From Muricoccus pecuniae (GTDB taxonomy: Bacteria > Pseudomonadota > Alphaproteobacteria > Acetobacterales > Acetobacteraceae): DNA of 64,000 nt. Shown piece after piece: positions 8,024-16,406 of this stretch. Made by a program: the position numbers and the translations under genes. The stretch lies in contig NZ_JACIJD010000011.1 in the NCBI RefSeq assembly GCF_014199205.1, positions 62,001 through 126,000 of the forward strand, given 5' to 3'. How positions within the stretch are numbered: position 1 is the first letter of the stretch; each line of letters begins with the position of its first letter. Below the pieces are notes generated by a model that was given only the letters and a program-made list of their open reading frames with translations, was not told where the DNA came from and did not search any database.

Positions 8024-8770
8024 ATGATTCCGCCCTATTTTCGTCTGCTGGCCGCGGCGCTCCTCTGCGTCCTGATGCCCGCCCGCCCGGCCGCGTCCTA
8101 TGAGATGCTGACCGAGGGGCAGTCCCTCACGGGCCAGGCGACCAGGGCGGTCCTGCCTTCCCCGCCCATGCGCCTGGGGTGGACGAGCCCGGACAAGGCC
8201 TTCTGGATCAATGGCGAGAGCCCGGAGCCGAAGCGCGACACCGCGGGGCAGATCGTCCACGCCCATGGCGCGGGCGCGATGGGCGCGCGCTACCGGCTGC
8301 TCCAGCACGGGCGCTTCGCCCTCTCCCTCGTGCCGACGATCCGGGCCCAGGCGGTCTGGCAGGAAGGGGACCCCGGCGCGCGGCAAGGCATCGGTGGCGC
8401 CCTCTTCGAGGAGTTGTCCGTCACCCTGCCGGCCGGCTTCGGGTTCCGCGCGCGGGGCGGGCTGGGCGATCGCACCGGGGTGGCCGGGCCCGTCCCCCGC
8501 GGCATGGCCTCGCCCAGCCTCGCCCTGCGCGGCGAGATCGGCTTCTCCGGCAGCCTCGCCCCCCTCGGTTTCCCGGAGGCGCGCTTCGACCTGCAGCTCA
8601 TCTCCATCAAGGCCTTGGGCACCGAGATCGGCGAATCCCGCCCGCCCTCCTCCTGCGAGCTGAAGCTGGAGCTCGCCACCTTCCGCACGGCGCCGCTCCG
8701 CATCGGCGGCTCCTGCCCGGGGGCGTCGGGCGAGGGGAGGGTCACGCTCGGCATCGGCGGGCGGTTCTAG
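8024..8770 (+). CDS. Exported protein of unknown function
   Basis: 248 residues with a clear Sec signal peptide: a hydrophobic LLAAALLCVLM segment and an ARPAASYE cleavage region near residue 27. The mature part has alternating polar and aromatic strands (ARYRLLQHGRFALSLVPTI, FRARGGLG, LRGEIGFSG, FDLQLISIK) and ends in Gly-Gly-Arg-Phe. A terminal Phe and beta-type alternation suggest an outer-membrane or periplasmic beta protein. Two Cys (in SSCELK and GGSCPG) could form a disulfide. I do not recognise the family. No strong Shine-Dalgarno precedes the ATG, but the signal peptide supports this start. Confidence 0.75.
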   Translation: MIPPYFRLLAAALLCVLMPARPAASYEMLTEGQSLTGQATRAVLPSPPMRLGWTSPDKAFWINGESPEPKRDTAGQIVHAHGAGAMGARYRLLQHGRFALSLVPTIRAQAVWQEGDPGARQGIGGALFEELSVTLPAGFGFRARGGLGDRTGVAGPVPRGMASPSLALRGEIGFSGSLAPLGFPEARFDLQLISIKALGTEIGESRPPSSCELKLELATFRTAPLRIGGSCPGASGEGRVTLGIGGRF

Positions 8771-8774
8771 CCCG

Positions 8775-8797
8775 GGCCTCCCCCGCTACAGGAGGCC
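8775..8797. terminator. Hairpin between convergent genes
   Basis: GGCCTCC (8775-8781) pairs with GGAGGCC (8791-8797) across a nine-base loop that contains the stop codon of the minus-strand gene. It lies between two convergent genes and could act on both strands. There is no T run, so termination would be weak or factor-assisted. Confidence 0.3.
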
Positions 8798-10066
8798 GTT
8801 CGGGAAGGTGCCGCAGGAGACCGGCTCGATCTCCACCCGCCGGTCCAGCACGTCGGAGGCGTTGTCCGCGCCCGTGCCGACGAGGGGGTTGCGGGCGCCG
8901 AGGCCGATGGCGCGGATCCGGTCCCGCAGCTCCGGCCTGATTGCCACCAGCCGCGCCCGCAGCGCCTCCGCCCGCGCGAGGGAGAGGCGCTCGTTCGCCG
9001 CGGCCGAGCCGGTCGGGCTCGCATGGCCCGTGAGTTCGAGGCAGGCCCCCCTCTCCGAAGCCTGCTGCGCGACCTGGCGGAGCCAGACGCGGTTCGTGTC
9101 GCCCGCGCCGACCGTGGGCAGGAGCGCGGTCGAGCCCGGGGGGAAGAGAAAGCGGATCGAGAGCCGGCCGTGGCGGAGGCCGAACTCCACGATCCGCCCG
9201 AAGGCCACCTCCGCGTCCCCCGGCCGGCCGAGGGCGCGTGTGGCGAGATAGACGCCGTTGTAGACGCGCATCTGGTCGCCCCCCGGGAGCTGCCCGGCCC
9301 GGGAGTAGTTCTCATAGGCTTCGGCGTAGCGCCCGGCCTCATAGGCCACCATGCCCTCGGCCACGAGCGCCTGCACGAGGATGGCCTGACGGTAGAGCGG
9401 ATCGACGAACTGACCGGCCCCGGCATTGACGGTGCGGAGATAGGCGGCGGCGGCCTCGTCCGGCAGCCAGCCCGGGCTGTCGCGGAAGAAGGGGGCGAGG
9501 GTGGTGTCGATCTCCCCCGCCCCCACCCGCGCCGTGGCGGCGCGGAGGATGCGCCCGGTCCGCAGGTCGGCGAGGACCGCGCGTAGGCGGAAGGCACCGG
9601 GCGGGGGCGCGTCGCCCGCCTCGGTGGCGAGGCTGCCGAGCAGGACGAGCGGCTGCTCGTTCACGGTGCCCGGGGTGAGGGGGAGCAGGCCGATCGCGGA
9701 GAGGTCCCGGCGCACCCGCTCCGCCATGCGGGCCACGACGGCGCGCGTGGCCTCGGTCTCCGTGCCCGTGCCCTGGTCGATGAAGGGGTCGATCGCCACC
9801 GCTACCCGGCCGCCCGGCGCCGCGGCCGGCGCGAGCAGGGCGCCGGTCAGTTCCGCCACGGCGGCGTCGAGGGGAAGGGCGGGGGCCGGCACGGGCGGGG
9901 CGGGTTCCGTGACGGGCGAGACCGCCGCCGCCATGCCGGGCACCTCCTGCCGCCCGGCGCAGCCCGTCACGGCCATGGCGGCGAGGGCGATGATGGCGAG
10001 CGCGCGCGGGGCGGCGACGCCCCGGCGGCTTCCGGCTTCCAGCGCCCGTCGGTCGCGATCCTGCAT
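8786..10066 (-). CDS. OmpA-family lipoprotein with C-terminal peptidoglycan-binding domain
   Basis: 426 residues. The ATG at 10066 is preferred because GGGAGG sits seven bases upstream and it gives a lipoprotein signal peptide with lipobox VTGC (Cys36). Upstream in-frame starts lack this. A Pro/Ala-rich linker follows, then a region that may form a nucleotide- or curli-assembly-like fold (VAIDPFIDQGTGTETEATRA). A TPR-like stretch comes next (AEGMVAYEAGRYAEAYENYS), and last an OmpA-like domain with LELTGHASPTGSAAANERLS and LARAEALRARLV. The OmpA domain should anchor the outer membrane to the cell wall. It is convergent with the preceding exported protein. Confidence 0.85.
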   Translation of the reverse strand: MQDRDRRALEAGSRRGVAAPRALAIIALAAMAVTGCAGRQEVPGMAAAVSPVTEPAPPVPAPALPLDAAVAELTGALLAPAAAPGGRVAVAIDPFIDQGTGTETEATRAVVARMAERVRRDLSAIGLLPLTPGTVNEQPLVLLGSLATEAGDAPPPGAFRLRAVLADLRTGRILRAATARVGAGEIDTTLAPFFRDSPGWLPDEAAAAYLRTVNAGAGQFVDPLYRQAILVQALVAEGMVAYEAGRYAEAYENYSRAGQLPGGDQMRVYNGVYLATRALGRPGDAEVAFGRIVEFGLRHGRLSIRFLFPPGSTALLPTVGAGDTNRVWLRQVAQQASERGACLELTGHASPTGSAAANERLSLARAEALRARLVAIRPELRDRIRAIGLGARNPLVGTGADNASDVLDRRVEIEPVSCGTFPNGLL

Positions 10067-10190
10067 CCCGTTCCTCCCGTTGCTTTCCCGTTCCGGCGGA
10101 CGCGGCCGGCCTGCGGCTTCCATGGCCGGGCCATCGTCCCCGGTGCAGAACAATTCCCGACCCTTCGGGTTGAGGCCGGGCGCGCCGCGC

Positions 10191-10865
10191 TCAGGGCGCG
10201 CCCAGCGGCCCGAGCAGGGACATCAGGCGCGACAGCATCTCCCGCAGGTCCAGCCAGGCGGGCGGCGGGGGAGGGGCGGTGCCCTCGGGCTGCCGCGCCC
10301 GCAGCCGGGCGAGGGCGGCGGGCGTGTCGGAAAGAGGGAGTTCCACCGGCTCCCGCATGGCCTGGGCGTCCGGTACCAGCAGGCCGGTGACGCGCAGCAG
10401 CACCCGGTCCGCCCCCGGCAGCTCCGCCGCGGCGCGGGCCAGGTCCGCCTCCCGCGGGGCGCAGACGAGGGAGCGCCCCTCCAGCCCGCAGGGCATCTCG
10501 AACAGGCGGCTGGGCGGGAAGCGGAGCTGCACCGTGCCGGTCAGCGCCAGCACCCCGCGCGCGGCCCCCTCCAGGGAGAGATCGCGCGCCGCCACCACGG
10601 GGACGAGCCGCCCCCCGCGGTCCTCCACCTCCAGGGCCAGGGCGGCCATGCCCGCCGACGCCGGCTCCACCGGCCGGCGGTGCAGCATCCGGCAGGCGGA
10701 GTTGTCCGTCATGCGGTCCATCGCGCATGAGAGCAGCCAGGGGCCGAAGGTCTCAGTGACACCCCCGGGGGCGCCACCCGTGGCGGGCGCCCCGCCCTGG
10801 GCGAGGGCGGGTCCGGCCGCGAGGATGGCGAGGAGAGGGGCGACAAGCCGCATCATGCTCCCCAT
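10191..10865 (-). CDS. Invasion-associated locus B (IalB)-like periplasmic protein
   Basis: About 224 residues with a signal peptide (MMRLVAPLLAILAAGPALAQ). The mature start, FGPWLLSCAMD, and the following NSACRMLHR give the W-x-x-x-C ... C pattern of IalB-family proteins. A later Cys pair (EMPCGLEGRSLVCAP) adds a second probable disulfide. The family is periplasmic and common in alphaproteobacteria; the name comes from Bartonella and does not imply virulence here. The C-terminal Pro-rich tail (GTAPPPPPAW) is an addition to the usual domain. The start could be the ATG at 10865, 10856 or 10853. It is divergent from an aldo/keto reductase gene. Confidence 0.78.
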   Translation of the reverse strand: MGSMMRLVAPLLAILAAGPALAQGGAPATGGAPGGVTETFGPWLLSCAMDRMTDNSACRMLHRRPVEPASAGMAALALEVEDRGGRLVPVVAARDLSLEGAARGVLALTGTVQLRFPPSRLFEMPCGLEGRSLVCAPREADLARAAAELPGADRVLLRVTGLLVPDAQAMREPVELPLSDTPAALARLRARQPEGTAPPPPPAWLDLREMLSRLMSLLGPLGAP

Positions 10866-10928
10866 CCTGCCATGGCCGCGCCGCCGCGGCGCCGCGCGAT
10901 CGCGTGACCGGAAGAGGAGAGCCCGCCC

Positions 10929-11759
10929 ATGAAGCACGCCACCCTGCCCGACGGCACCCGCGTCCCGGCCCTGGGACAGGGCACCTGGCACATGGGCGAG
11001 CGCGGCTCCGACCGGCGGGCCGAGGCCGACGCGCTGCGCCTCGGCCTCGATCTCGGCCTGACGCTGATCGACACCGCCGAGATGTACGCCGATGGCGGGG
11101 CGGAGGAGGTGGTGCGGGACGCCGTCGCGGGCCGGCGGCAGGAGGCCTTCATCGTCAGCAAGGTCTACCCCCAGAACGCCTCCCGCGCCCTGATGGCCCG
11201 GAGCTGCGAGGCGAGCCTGCGCCGGATGGGGGTGGAGGCGATCGACCTCTACCTCCTGCACTGGCGCGGCGGCGTGCCGCTGGCCGAGACGGTGGAGGCC
11301 TTCTCCCGGCTGGTGGAGGCCGGGAAGATCCGCCGCTGGGGCGTCTCCAACCTCGACGTGGAGGACCTGGAGGAACTCGGCGCCGCCCTGCCGGACTGCG
11401 CGACCGACCAGGTGCTGTACAACCTTGAGGCCCGGGGGCCGGAATACGACCTGCTGCCCTTCTGCGCCGATCGCCGCATGCCGGTGATGGCCTACTCCCC
11501 CGTGGGGCAGGGCGGGCGGCTGCTGCGGCACCCGGCGCTGCAAGGGATCGCCGCCCGCCACGGCACGGGGCCGGCCGCCATCGCCCTCGCCTTCGTGCTC
11601 CGGCGGGAGGGGATCATCGCCATCCCAAAGGCCGGCGACCCCGCCCATCTGCGCGAGAACGCCGCCGCCCGCGACATCGTGCTGACGGCGGATGACCTGC
11701 GCGAGCTGGACGCCGCCTTCCCGCCGCCGCGGCGCAAGCAGGCGCTGGCGATGCTCTAG
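10929..11759 (+). CDS. Aldo/keto reductase
   Basis: 276 residues, a normal length for a bacterial AKR. The catalytic tetrad is visible as Asp48 and Tyr53 (LIDTAEMYADGG), Lys78 (FIVSKVYP) and His111 (LLHWRGG). The cofactor-binding C-terminal half has the family blocks GVSNLDVEDLEEL, AYSPVGQGG and AIPKAG. It should reduce carbonyls with NADPH; the sequence resembles the DkgA/YafB-like general reductases, but the substrate is unknown. A GAGGAGA ribosome site lies about nine bases before the ATG. It is divergent from the IalB-like gene. Confidence 0.93.
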   Translation: MKHATLPDGTRVPALGQGTWHMGERGSDRRAEADALRLGLDLGLTLIDTAEMYADGGAEEVVRDAVAGRRQEAFIVSKVYPQNASRALMARSCEASLRRMGVEAIDLYLLHWRGGVPLAETVEAFSRLVEAGKIRRWGVSNLDVEDLEELGAALPDCATDQVLYNLEARGPEYDLLPFCADRRMPVMAYSPVGQGGRLLRHPALQGIAARHGTGPAAIALAFVLRREGIIAIPKAGDPAHLRENAAARDIVLTADDLRELDAAFPPPRRKQALAML

Positions 11760-11872
11760 CCCTTCGGCGGCTCACGCGGAATTGGGCGGGGTGCGTGTCA
11801 AAGAGCAGAACGTTCCGGCCCCGCTTCCCCTAGCCTTCCCCCGGCAGACAGCCCTCCGGAAAGGCTCGCGCG

Positions 11873-12865
11873 ATGACGTACCGGAACCTCCCCTCCCTCT
11901 CCGACCTGCTCGATCTCACCCTCGTCCTGGGAACAGCGGGCGAGGACGCGATCGACCGGCAGGGGGACGGGCTGCTCGTCCTCGCGCGCGGCGGCGACGA
12001 CAGGCTGGTGATCTCCGCACCCCCGGACGGTTCTGGCTCCGGCAGCATCGTCCTCGCCGGGGCCGGGAATGACGAGGTCACCGTCTATGGCGACGGCAAC
12101 ACAGTCCTCGGCGGCGCCGGCGACGACAGCGTCAGCCTGTTCTCCGTGGCCGGCACCGGTGCCCAGGACAACACCGTCCTCGCGGGAAGCGGGAACGACG
12201 TGATCCTCTCCGTCGGCTACTCGGCGCTGCTGCATGGCGGGGGCGGGGACGACCGGATCACCATCACCGGGCAGGCCGCGAACGGCAACACGGCCCATGG
12301 CGGCGCGGGCAACGACCTGCTGGAGGCCTCGGGCTTCACGAACAACCGCCTCCTCGGCGGTGCGGGGGAGGACACGCTGCAGGGCAGCAGCCGCGGCATC
12401 GGCCCCTTCGCCGAGGGTATCGGGCCGGGGACGGTGATGACAGGCGGGCCGGGCGCCGACCGTTTCGTGCTGGACGACTTCAGCCACTTCCGGGTTCTCG
12501 GCGGGGAGGACGGCATCCTCGGCGAGGGCGACAGGCTGCGCGGCATCATCAGCGAGGTCACGGATTACGAGCAGGGGGAGGTGCTCGATCTCGCCGTGAC
12601 CAGGCGCGCCGACGGTCCCGTCCTGGTTCTGGAGGCGCCGTTTCAGGCTCCTGACACCTTCTGGCCCGCGGTTCCGAGCGGGAGCTACGCCCTTCTCCGC
12701 GGCAGCGTGGTGGAGGATGGCGGTGTCTTCGCCGTGGAGGCGGAGGGGCCGGACACCCTCGTCCTGTATGCCGGGGGGCAGGAGACGGAAGTCCCCGGCA
12801 CCTCCTTCGCCTTCGGCGCGGTCGCGCTGCGGAGCTGGACGGGCGGGGAGATCCTGATCGCCTGA
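11873..12865 (+). CDS. Protein with RTX/hemolysin-type calcium-binding repeats
   Basis: 330 residues, acidic and without a Sec signal peptide. About residues 38-175 contain repeated nonapeptide-like units such as ARGGDDRLV, LAGAGNDEV, LGGAGDDSV, LAGSGNDVI, HGGGGDDRI, HGGAGNDLL and LGGAGEDTL. This is the G-G-x-G-x-D pattern that binds calcium in a parallel beta roll. The C-terminal half is an acidic domain with no recognised enzyme motif, ending near GGEILIA. RTX proteins usually leave by type I secretion, but no secretion genes are adjacent. The plus-strand gene is convergent with a response regulator three bases away. Confidence 0.85.
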   Translation: MTYRNLPSLSDLLDLTLVLGTAGEDAIDRQGDGLLVLARGGDDRLVISAPPDGSGSGSIVLAGAGNDEVTVYGDGNTVLGGAGDDSVSLFSVAGTGAQDNTVLAGSGNDVILSVGYSALLHGGGGDDRITITGQAANGNTAHGGAGNDLLEASGFTNNRLLGGAGEDTLQGSSRGIGPFAEGIGPGTVMTGGPGADRFVLDDFSHFRVLGGEDGILGEGDRLRGIISEVTDYEQGEVLDLAVTRRADGPVLVLEAPFQAPDTFWPAVPSGSYALLRGSVVEDGGVFAVEAEGPDTLVLYAGGQETEVPGTSFAFGAVALRSWTGGEILIA

Positions 12866-12868
12866 CGC

Positions 12869-13273
12869 TCAGTTCTTCGCCGCGCTCGGGAAGAAGGGGG
12901 CGGCGGCCAGGCTGCGGATCGCCTCCACTAATTCGGGCGTCCGGAAGGGCTTGCGCAGGAAGCGCTCCCTCGGGCCGAAGTGGCGGTCGTTGGAATGGGC
13001 CGGCCAGGCCGTAAGATAGATCACCGGCAGCTCCGGGTGCCGCTCCTGCGCCGCGCGGGCGGCCTCGAAGCCGTTCGGCCCGGGGCCCAGCTCGATATCG
13101 GCGAGCAGCAGGCTGCATCCCGCACTCGCCGTGATCCGGGCAAGCGCGTCGGCGGCGGTGGCGACGGGATGTACGAAGAAGCCCTCAGCCTCGATGATGT
13201 CCGTCAGGACATCACGGACGAGCGCGTCGTCCTCCAGCACCACCACGTCACGGATCGGTAAGGCCGCGGTCAT
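12869..13273 (-). CDS. Single-domain response regulator
   Basis: 134 residues forming one receiver domain and nothing else. The acidic pocket is in VVVLEDDALVR, the phospho-acceptor is Asp59 (SLLLADIELG), the conserved Thr is in IYLTAW and Lys108 is in FLRKPF. No DNA-binding or enzyme output domain follows, so it should pass phosphate on or act through protein contact. A GGAGG site lies eight bases before the ATG. No kinase is adjacent; the multi-PAS kinase at 2772-5006 and the hybrid kinases near 22 kb are candidates only by proximity. Confidence 0.93.
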   Translation of the reverse strand: MTAALPIRDVVVLEDDALVRDVLTDIIEAEGFFVHPVATAADALARITASAGCSLLLADIELGPGPNGFEAARAAQERHPELPVIYLTAWPAHSNDRHFGPRERFLRKPFRTPELVEAIRSLAAAPFFPSAAKN

Positions 13274-13379
13274 CGGGAAACCTCCGCCTCCTTAACGCCG
13301 GGGTGGCGCAAGTGTTGGCGGGGGACACGGAATAGGTGCGGTACGGGTTGCGACCGGACCGCCGGGAAGGGAGTGGTTC

Positions 13380-14186
13380 ATGGGCAAGGGATCGCCGCTG
13401 CGGGTGGCCGTGGCAGGGCTGGGCGCGGTGGGCATGGCCGTGGTGCGCGCGCTGGAGGCCGGGCTGCCCGGCTGCGAGCTGGCCGCCGTCTCGGCGCGGG
13501 ACCTCGGGGCCGCCCGCGCCCGCCTGCCCCGCGCCGTGCCCGTGCTGCCGGTGGAGGAGCTGGAGCCCCTGGCCGATCTCGTGGTGGAGGCGGCCCCCGC
13601 CGCCCTGCTGCCCGCCATCGCCGCGCCCTTCCTGAGTGCCGGCAAGGGCGTCGTGGTGCTCAGCGCCGGGGCGCTGCTGCGGAACGACCACCTCATCGCC
13701 CTCGCGCGCGAGCGGGGCGGGCAGATCACCGTGCCCACGGGCGCGCTGATCGGGCTGGACGCGGTGGCGGCGGCGGCCGAGGGGGTGATCCACAGCGTGC
13801 GGATGGTCACGCGCAAGCCCGTGCGCGGCCTCGCCGGCGCGCCCTACCTCATCGAGAACGGGATCGAGATCGAGGGCATCGGGGAGCCGCTGCGGGTCTT
13901 CAAGGGCACGCCGCGGGAGGCGGCGGTCGGCTTTCCCGCCAATCTCAACGTCGCCGTCGCCCTCTCCCTCGTCGGCATCGGGCCGGACCGGACGGAGCTG
14001 GAGATCTGGGCCGATCCCGCCCTCGCCCGCAACGTCCACAGCATCGCGGTCGAATCGGATTCCGCGAACTTCACCATGTCGATCGAGAACCTGCCGAGCG
14101 AGAACCCCAAGACCGGGCGGATCACCGCCCTCTCGGTCATCGCCTGCCTCAGGAAGATGGGCGCCCCGCTCCGCGTCGGGACCTGA
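13380..14186 (+). CDS. nadX: L-aspartate dehydrogenase (NadX type)
   Basis: 268 residues. The N-terminal Rossmann fold begins with VAVAGLGAVGMAVVRAL (nucleotide loop G13-L-G-A-V-G). The catalytic domain carries GQITVPTGALIGLDAVAAAA, the RKPVRG segment and FPANLNVAVALSL. Near the C-terminus is a conserved ENLPSENPKTGRITALSV block (shown within limits) of aspartate dehydrogenases. The enzyme oxidises L-aspartate to iminoaspartate, the first step of NAD synthesis, and can replace NadB. No nadA or nadC lies nearby, so another amino-acid role is possible. An AAGGGAG ribosome site precedes the ATG. Confidence 0.88.
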   Translation: MGKGSPLRVAVAGLGAVGMAVVRALEAGLPGCELAAVSARDLGAARARLPRAVPVLPVEELEPLADLVVEAAPAALLPAIAAPFLSAGKGVVVLSAGALLRNDHLIALARERGGQITVPTGALIGLDAVAAAAEGVIHSVRMVTRKPVRGLAGAPYLIENGIEIEGIGEPLRVFKGTPREAAVGFPANLNVAVALSLVGIGPDRTELEIWADPALARNVHSIAVESDSANFTMSIENLPSENPKTGRITALSVIACLRKMGAPLRVGT

Positions 14187-14197
14187 GGGCGGGCGCG

Positions 14198-15628
14198 CTA
14201 TCCCCGGAAGCGCCCGAGGAAGGCCACCACCTCCGCCAGGCTCGGCGGGGCCCGCAGCACGGCCCAGCGGTCCTTCAGGAAGGAGAGATAGGCCTGGCCG
14301 AGCGCGGTGGTGAGCCCGTAGGCCACCGCCGCGTTCACCGCCCCGCCCGCCGCGCTGCCGAGGCCGGGGATGAACTTCAGCAGCGTGCCGACGGCCCGCG
14401 CCGCCACGCGCCCGCCCACCCCGGCGGCGGCGGGGCCGAGCAGGGCGGCGGCCACGGCCCGCACCGGCATCTCCTCGGCGGGCGTGCCCATCCGCACCGT
14501 CACGTCCACGATCATCTTCGCCTGCACGCCGAAGACGAGCGCCGCGTCGGCCAGCGGGATGGGGGTTGCGGCGAGGGCGGCGGCGATGCGGGCATGGGCG
14601 GCGATGGCCGCCTCGGCCTCCGCGATCTTGGGGGCGAGGGCGACGAGATTGGCCGCCGCCGCCGCCGCGCGCCGCCCTTCCGGCAGGGCGGCCACGGTCT
14701 CCTCCACCAGCTCCTCCAGCCCCCGCGCCTCCACCCGCGCGCCACCGGGGAAGAGGCGGGGCGCGGCCACCACGCGCAGCACCGCCCGGGCCTCGGAGAT
14801 CATCTCCCGCGCGGCGGCCAGGAGCCGGTCCTCCCCCCAGGCCTTGGTGAGCACGACGATCACCGGCACGCCCTGGGCCGCCAGCAGCCGGGCGAGATCG
14901 GCATCGGCCGGCTCCACCCGCTCCCCGGCGGCGTCGATGACGAGCCAGGCGACGTGGAGCCGCTCCTCCTCCGGCAGGGTGGCGAGCCGCGCCAGCTCCG
15001 CCTCCACCGCCTCCCGCGTCTCGCGGTAGGCGCCGGGCTCCAGCCCGCGCGTGTCGGCGAGGTGGAGCGGCGCGCAGGGGTGGCGGTACCAGCTCGCGGC
15101 GGTGGAGACGGGCGCGCCCTCCCCGGTCTCGGCCACCACCCGGCCGAAGACGGCGTTCACCAGCGTGCTCTTCCCCGCGCCCGATCGCCCGGCCAGCAGC
15201 ACGTTGCAGCGCTGCATCCCGGCCAGCCGCTCCTCCACCCCCGGCACGGCGCCCACGGCCTGGTCCAGCAGGCTCGTCCCGCGCCCGAGCAGCCGCCCGA
15301 CGAGGCTGCCCCGCCGCGGTGCGGGGCGGGTGAAGCCGCGCGCGATGGGGGAGGTGTCGCCGAGCGCCGAGAGCTTCCTCACCCGCAGCGCCGTCAGCAG
15401 CGCGGGCAGGGCAGGGGGGGCCTCCGCGCCCTCCACCAGCAGGGGGCGGAGGGCGGTGGCCAGCGGCAGAGGCTCCGTCTCGGCCAGCCCCGCGGCGGCG
15501 GCGATCTCCGCCCTCTCCCTCCCCGTGCAGACGAGGAGCAGCGGCAGGGGATCGCCTCCCGCCACGGCGCGGCGGGCATGGTCGAGGGCGACGGCGATCG
15601 GATCCAGCTTGACGGTGCGTCGGAACAT
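14198..15628 (-). CDS. Dynamin/Era-like GTPase with C-terminal DUF697-like membrane domain
   Basis: 476 residues. An N-terminal region of about 135 residues with no recognised motif precedes a G domain. The G domain has P-loop GRSGAGKS (147-154), a GAPVS switch region, DTRG (192-195) and a G4-like TKAWGED (261-267) in place of NKxD. The C-terminal third is Ala-rich and hydrophobic (GRVAARAVGTLLKFIPGLG, GGAVNAAVAYGLTTALG) and resembles DUF697, which ties such GTPases to the inner membrane. The ATG at 15628 is preferred because longer frames run into the divergent membrane gene. The G domain is clearly related to the GTPase at 16760-17437. Confidence 0.83.
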   Translation of the reverse strand: MFRRTVKLDPIAVALDHARRAVAGGDPLPLLLVCTGRERAEIAAAAGLAETEPLPLATALRPLLVEGAEAPPALPALLTALRVRKLSALGDTSPIARGFTRPAPRRGSLVGRLLGRGTSLLDQAVGAVPGVEERLAGMQRCNVLLAGRSGAGKSTLVNAVFGRVVAETGEGAPVSTAASWYRHPCAPLHLADTRGLEPGAYRETREAVEAELARLATLPEEERLHVAWLVIDAAGERVEPADADLARLLAAQGVPVIVVLTKAWGEDRLLAAAREMISEARAVLRVVAAPRLFPGGARVEARGLEELVEETVAALPEGRRAAAAAANLVALAPKIAEAEAAIAAHARIAAALAATPIPLADAALVFGVQAKMIVDVTVRMGTPAEEMPVRAVAAALLGPAAAGVGGRVAARAVGTLLKFIPGLGSAAGGAVNAAVAYGLTTALGQAYLSFLKDRWAVLRAPPSLAEVVAFLGRFRG

Positions 15629-15647
15629 CGGGGAGGAGTCTGCCCGC

Positions 15648-16379
15648 ATGCCAGCCCCCGTCCAACCCACAATGCCGCCGGGGGCTTCCGGCCTGGCCGA
15701 TGGCAGCCCCGAGGGCGACAGCCCCTCCCTCATCGCCGCCCTGCTGGCTGGCAGCGAGGCGGAGCTGGCGGCGGAGCTGGAACCAGCGGTGGAGGCCTTC
15801 ATCGGCAACGCCGTGTTCCGCTACATCTCGGAGGAGGCGCTGGTGGCGATCGGCGTCACCGCCGTGTTCTTCGCCCTGGCCGCGATCGCGCCCTACCTGC
15901 CCAGCCTCTCCTGGGCGGTGGCGGGGGCGGGGGCGGTGCTGCTCTGGTACCTCATCCACTTCGCCCAGGGGATCGTCTCCACCTGGCCGCTGCTGCGGGC
16001 GCTGGTGCTGCTGCGCGGGGCGCCGGTCTTCCGCTTCGCCCTCTTCGTCCTCGCCCGCCAGGCCATCGGCACGCTGGAGACGAAGATGGACGAGGTGGCG
16101 CGCGCCGCGACCCTCATCCCCCGCTTCGGCCTGCGCATCGCGCGCGTGGTCTACCAGGACGACCGGGACCGCGTGGCCCTCGCCCTGGCGGACGCGCTGG
16201 GCAAGCCCGTGCGGCGGGAGCTGCTCTGGACCGCCGCCCTCGGCCTGCTGCCGATGCTGGTGGTGATGTTCGGCTTCCGCTCCGCGCTGATGTGGAAGGC
16301 GGGGCTCTACGGGGTGGCGCACATGGCCTGGTACGAGCTGCTCCTCCTGCCCTTCCGCGGCGGGATGGGCGGGGGCTGA
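15648..16379 (+). CDS. Membrane protein of unknown function, divergent from GTPase
   Basis: 243 residues from an ATG preceded by GGGGAGGAG about ten bases upstream. The N-terminal 60 residues are acidic and polar. Two membrane helices follow (about 67-105: VAIGVTAVFFALAAIAPYL, then AVAGAGAVLLWYLI). A charged helical middle region comes next, with AIGTLETKMDEVARAA, and there is a further membrane helix near residue 200 (LGLLPMLVVMFGF). I do not recognise the family. It is head-to-head with a GTPase gene only 19 bases away, and two related GTPases bracket it, so a membrane partner role for the GTPases is a reasonable guess. Confidence 0.75.
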   Translation: MPAPVQPTMPPGASGLADGSPEGDSPSLIAALLAGSEAELAAELEPAVEAFIGNAVFRYISEEALVAIGVTAVFFALAAIAPYLPSLSWAVAGAGAVLLWYLIHFAQGIVSTWPLLRALVLLRGAPVFRFALFVLARQAIGTLETKMDEVARAATLIPRFGLRIARVVYQDDRDRVALALADALGKPVRRELLWTAALGLLPMLVVMFGFRSALMWKAGLYGVAHMAWYELLLLPFRGGMGGG

Positions 16380-16401
16380 CCGGCCCGCGCGCCCGTCAGC
16401 C
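16374..16401. terminator. Hairpin at the end of the membrane-protein gene
   Basis: GGCTGAC (16374-16380) pairs with GTCAGCC (16395-16401). The left arm includes the TGA stop of the membrane-protein gene, and the minus-strand DUF2218 gene ends six bases further on. A bidirectional terminator between convergent genes is likely, although no T run follows. Confidence 0.35.
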
Positions 16402-16406
16402 GGGGG

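Noticed and set aside
10067-10153. Longer start for the OmpA-family lipoprotein
   Set aside because: The added residues are polar and precede the lipoprotein signal peptide. Only the ATG at 10066 has a proper ribosome site and puts the lipobox at the normal distance.
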